From Monomorium pharaonis (lineage: Eukaryota; Arthropoda; Insecta; Hymenoptera; Formicidae): DNA of 64,000 nt. Positions within the stretch are counted from its first letter, which is position 1. Every line of letters begins with the position of its first letter. Below the pieces are notes generated by a model, which did not search any database, had not been told where the DNA came from, and saw only the letters and a program-made list of their open reading frames with translations. The stretch spans positions 2,810,763-2,874,762 of the forward strand of contig NC_050477.1 in assembly GCF_013373865.1 (NCBI RefSeq), in the 5' to 3' direction. Of the stretch, positions 61,307 through 64,000 are shown one piece after another. The translations under genes and the position numbers were made by a program.

Positions 61307-62423
61307 GTAAGTATTTTAGCAATTACATAAAATAATGTCATTTTTCATATATTTAAAATAATAAATCGTCCTTGAATTAATAACGTAAAATTTATTCTAG
61401 ATTCGTTTTTGATTTTTATTTTGCAAAAAGAGTAAGAGTTTTCTTTGTGCGTTAATAATTTTTTTAATAGACTTACTGAATTTTTTAAAATGATAATAAT
61501 TAAGTGCATAATATAAATTTACATTAGAAAATTAATAAAATCAAGAAACTTTACCTTATTGCATCAAAACATAAACATATAAGTTCATAAAAATATCTCA
61601 CATTCTTAATTCATCTTTCGATATTTTTTATACACACGAAGTGTATATAATGTACATACAGATAATTATAATTAAAATTTTATTTTTGAAACATCTTTAC
61701 ATATCATATTACAAAAGCAATATTCAATATTAAAAAACTTTATCTTCGAACATTTATTGTTTCAAAGGAATATTTGTACGTAAATAAAATTTGTAAATAA
61801 ACATTAAATAAAAAATTATTGTATTTTTAGATGTATAAATTTAATTATGTTCTTTATCTCTAATTTATAATACAAAAATAATTTCTATTTTTAGATTTGT
61901 ATGTTAAGTAAAAACTGCGGTGAGAAAAGAAATAAGAACCAGTAAATCCTGTTCTTCTAAAAAAAAAGTTGCTTCAATCATTATCTTGCCGTAGGGAACA
62001 TTAAAAATATTCGGGCATTAACTTGTATTACTGTATGTTACCAACATATTGCTGATATTAATGTTTCAAGTTCTGAAACAATATCCCATGTATTCAACCA
62101 AGAATATTACAAGTTAAACAATCAAAATTACATTATCGACAAAATAATTAAAAAACATTTTTTTAATTATAAAATAATGTTTAACATTTTAAGATAAAAA
62201 GTTTAAGATACAAAAGATACTATTAGAAGCTTTAGAAGATTACATTTATAATAATTATAAGTAAAAACTTCTTAATAAATATATATCTCTAATCTATTTA
62301 ACATAGAATATACCACAGAAATTATTAACAATTTACATATGATTTCATTTAGTCTACATTATCCGAGAGTTACAAGCGCTTGCAATAATTACTGTTTGTA
62401 TGAAGAGTAATTTTTTTGTAGAT

Positions 62424-64000
62424 ATGTTCTACTTACTGTTCCTGGTCTGCCTGACCGTGGCAACCGGCCACACTTTTAATACCGTTTATTCATGGAAGCA
62501 GGTCGAATTCAAACTTCCAAATGATACCATTCAAAACGAGCACATAATTTCCGGTGATTATATCCCGGAAAATAACATGCCATTAGGTTTGGCTATTTGG
62601 CACGAAAAAATATTCACCACGATACCGCGATGGAAGAAAGGTGTTTTAGCTACTTTAAATAGCTTTTCAATGAGCGATAACGAACGTAAGTAAATACAGT
62701 TAAACATAATTTATTAAAATACGTATAATGTTTAATTTTACATGACGTATAATATTAAATACTTTATATTTAATACTTAGAAAATTTGTATATATATTAT
62801 ATATATATGGCAGAAAAAATATATAAACGCCAAAAATTTTCTTTCATAAACAAATATTATATACGTAAAAAAATATCTATAAATTTGAAATTTTATACAA
62901 AAAAATAATGTGGCAAATTTCAAGTGTACGCTTACAATTAATAAAAAAAGCCTTTCAAAATATCTTTGTCTTGTGATAAAGAAAAATGTATTTCATCTTT
63001 ATTAATTATTTATACAGATAGCCCAATCTTCACACCGTATCCTGATTTTGAAACAAATAATATTAGTTCATCTGATGGCCTCGTAAATATATTTCGTATC
63101 AGAATCGATGCTTGCGATCGCATGTGGGGTCTTGATACAGGAGTAGACGACATTTTAGGAGACTACAAAGTTGTGCGACCGATGAGACTTATTGTCATCG
63201 ATTTGAAAACAAACATGGTAACGTTCATCAAAAATTATTAATCAATATTATTCATAATTCTAAAGAATGTATTTTTTTACTAAAAATTATCTCATTTATT
63301 CATGTACGTATTACAGATTATACGTAAATATACTTTAAAAGATACGGATGTAAAGCCGGAGAGTTTTATTGCTGACCTTGTGGTCGATGTTATACCTGGA
63401 CAATGCGACAAAGCATACGCATATATGAGCGATTTAACCGAATATGGTATAGTAGTGTATAGTTGGGAAAAAAAAGATTCTTGGCGGATTAATCATCATT
63501 TCTTTCATTTTGATCCGTTAAACGGTAAAATATATACGTATGATATGTATGAATTATATGTTGTTTTGTCCACACATCGTAGAACTTTTTTAAATCATTA
63601 ATTAAAAAATTAATCTAGCTATTTCCAAACCTAGATAAGACTTCTCTTCATTGAAATTTATTATTTTAGGTGTATTTTATCTCTGTTTAATTGTTTCTGA
63701 CAATTATTGGCAGGTAATTTCAAAATTAACGGCTATAACTTCCAATGGACTGATGGCGTTTTCGGAATGTCACTGTCACCGATTTGCCCCAACGGAAGTA
63801 GAACTCTCTATTTTCATTCTATGTCTGGTATTACGGAATTTTCTGTGGCTACAGATATTCTTAAGGATAATAAATCGAACAAATCAGAGATCTATGACAA
63901 TTTCCACATTGTTGGTACCAAGGGGCCGTTAACACAAGGACCATCTTCTATTATTGATCAGAAAACTTGTGTCAATTATTTTACTCAAGTAAACAGAAAT
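62424..64000 (+). CDS. Yellow / major royal jelly protein family, 3' end outside window
   Basis: Secreted protein of the yellow/MRJP family (six-bladed propeller by family; roles in cuticle, development or gland secretion). Exons 62424-62685, 63018-63217, 63317-63524 and 63714-64000 (continuing) give 319 residues so far. The start at 62424 (MFYLLFLVCLTVATG, a signal peptide) follows the acceptor at 62421; the upstream in-frame ATG at 62400 would place extra residues before the signal and is spanned by the polypyrimidine tract. Landmarks are NTVYSWKQVEF after the signal peptide, IFTTIPRWKKGVLATL, FRIRIDACDRMWGLDTG, AYMSDLTEYGIVVYSW and WTDGVFGMSLSP. Family members normally exceed 400 aa, so about a quarter is missing to the right. 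It cannot be assigned to a yellow subtype or an ant MRJP-like gene from this part. Confidence 0.88.

Noticed and set aside
62400..62423. ATG at 62400 as the yellow/MRJP start
   Set aside because: It lies in the polypyrimidine tract of a good acceptor ending at 62421, and the next ATG at 62424 gives a clean signal peptide.

Overview
The window reads as nuclear DNA of a hymenopteran insect, most likely an ant. It is very AT-rich, its genes have short spliced exons with canonical GT-AG introns, it carries a tandem odorant-receptor (OR) array of the compact hymenopteran type, and it ends in a yellow/royal-jelly family gene. The species cannot be named from sequence alone. Exon coordinates were derived by hand from splice signals, reading phase and comparison among paralogs.

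Layout. (1) 1-18.1 kb: tandem OR array on the + strand, with three apparently intact five-exon genes (starts at 1184, 6700, 14658), one full-length pseudogene (10342-12732) and one collapsed remnant (17564-18121). Each full-length copy has a duplicated upstream block about 0.5 kb before its ATG; in front of the second gene this spacing is broken by a 1.85-kb insertion with 15-bp terminal inverted repeats, which holds a tRNA-like sequence and a long purine tract. (2) 18.8-20.4 kb, - strand: mitochondrial rRNA 2'-O-methyltransferase of the MRM3 type. (3) 21.7-23.6 kb, - strand: a fourth intact OR, inverted relative to the array, with a GC-AG first intron. (4) 25.7-26.3 kb: a small two-exon ORF resembling only the membrane anchor of SLC3-type transporter heavy chains. 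(5) 27.5-35.9 kb: COG3 (-, single exon) and gamma-tubulin complex component 3 (+, 11 exons), head to head across about 440 bp; GCP3 is followed in the same frame, directly after its UGA, by a further 291 open codons. (6) 37.5-39.3 kb, - strand: five-finger C2H2 protein with a CtBP-binding-type motif. (7) 41.0-44.0 kb, - strand: lysosomal-type beta-galactosidase (GH35) lacking only its signal-peptide exon. (8) 45.5-47.5 kb: cluster of overlapping palindromic elements. (9) 47.5-54 kb: gene-poor. (10) 54.3-59.7 kb, + strand: SLC22-type organic cation transporter. (11) 61.2-64.0 kb, + strand: yellow/MRJP family gene with a clear TATA box, running off the window end.

Apart from the OR array the genes are unrelated housekeeping or physiological genes and do not form a pathway. 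The strongest candidate for something undescribed is the long in-frame ORF after the GCP3 stop codon. Second-tier observations are the orphan SLC3-like anchor, the interleaved palindromes at 45.5-47.5 kb and the duplicated OR upstream blocks.
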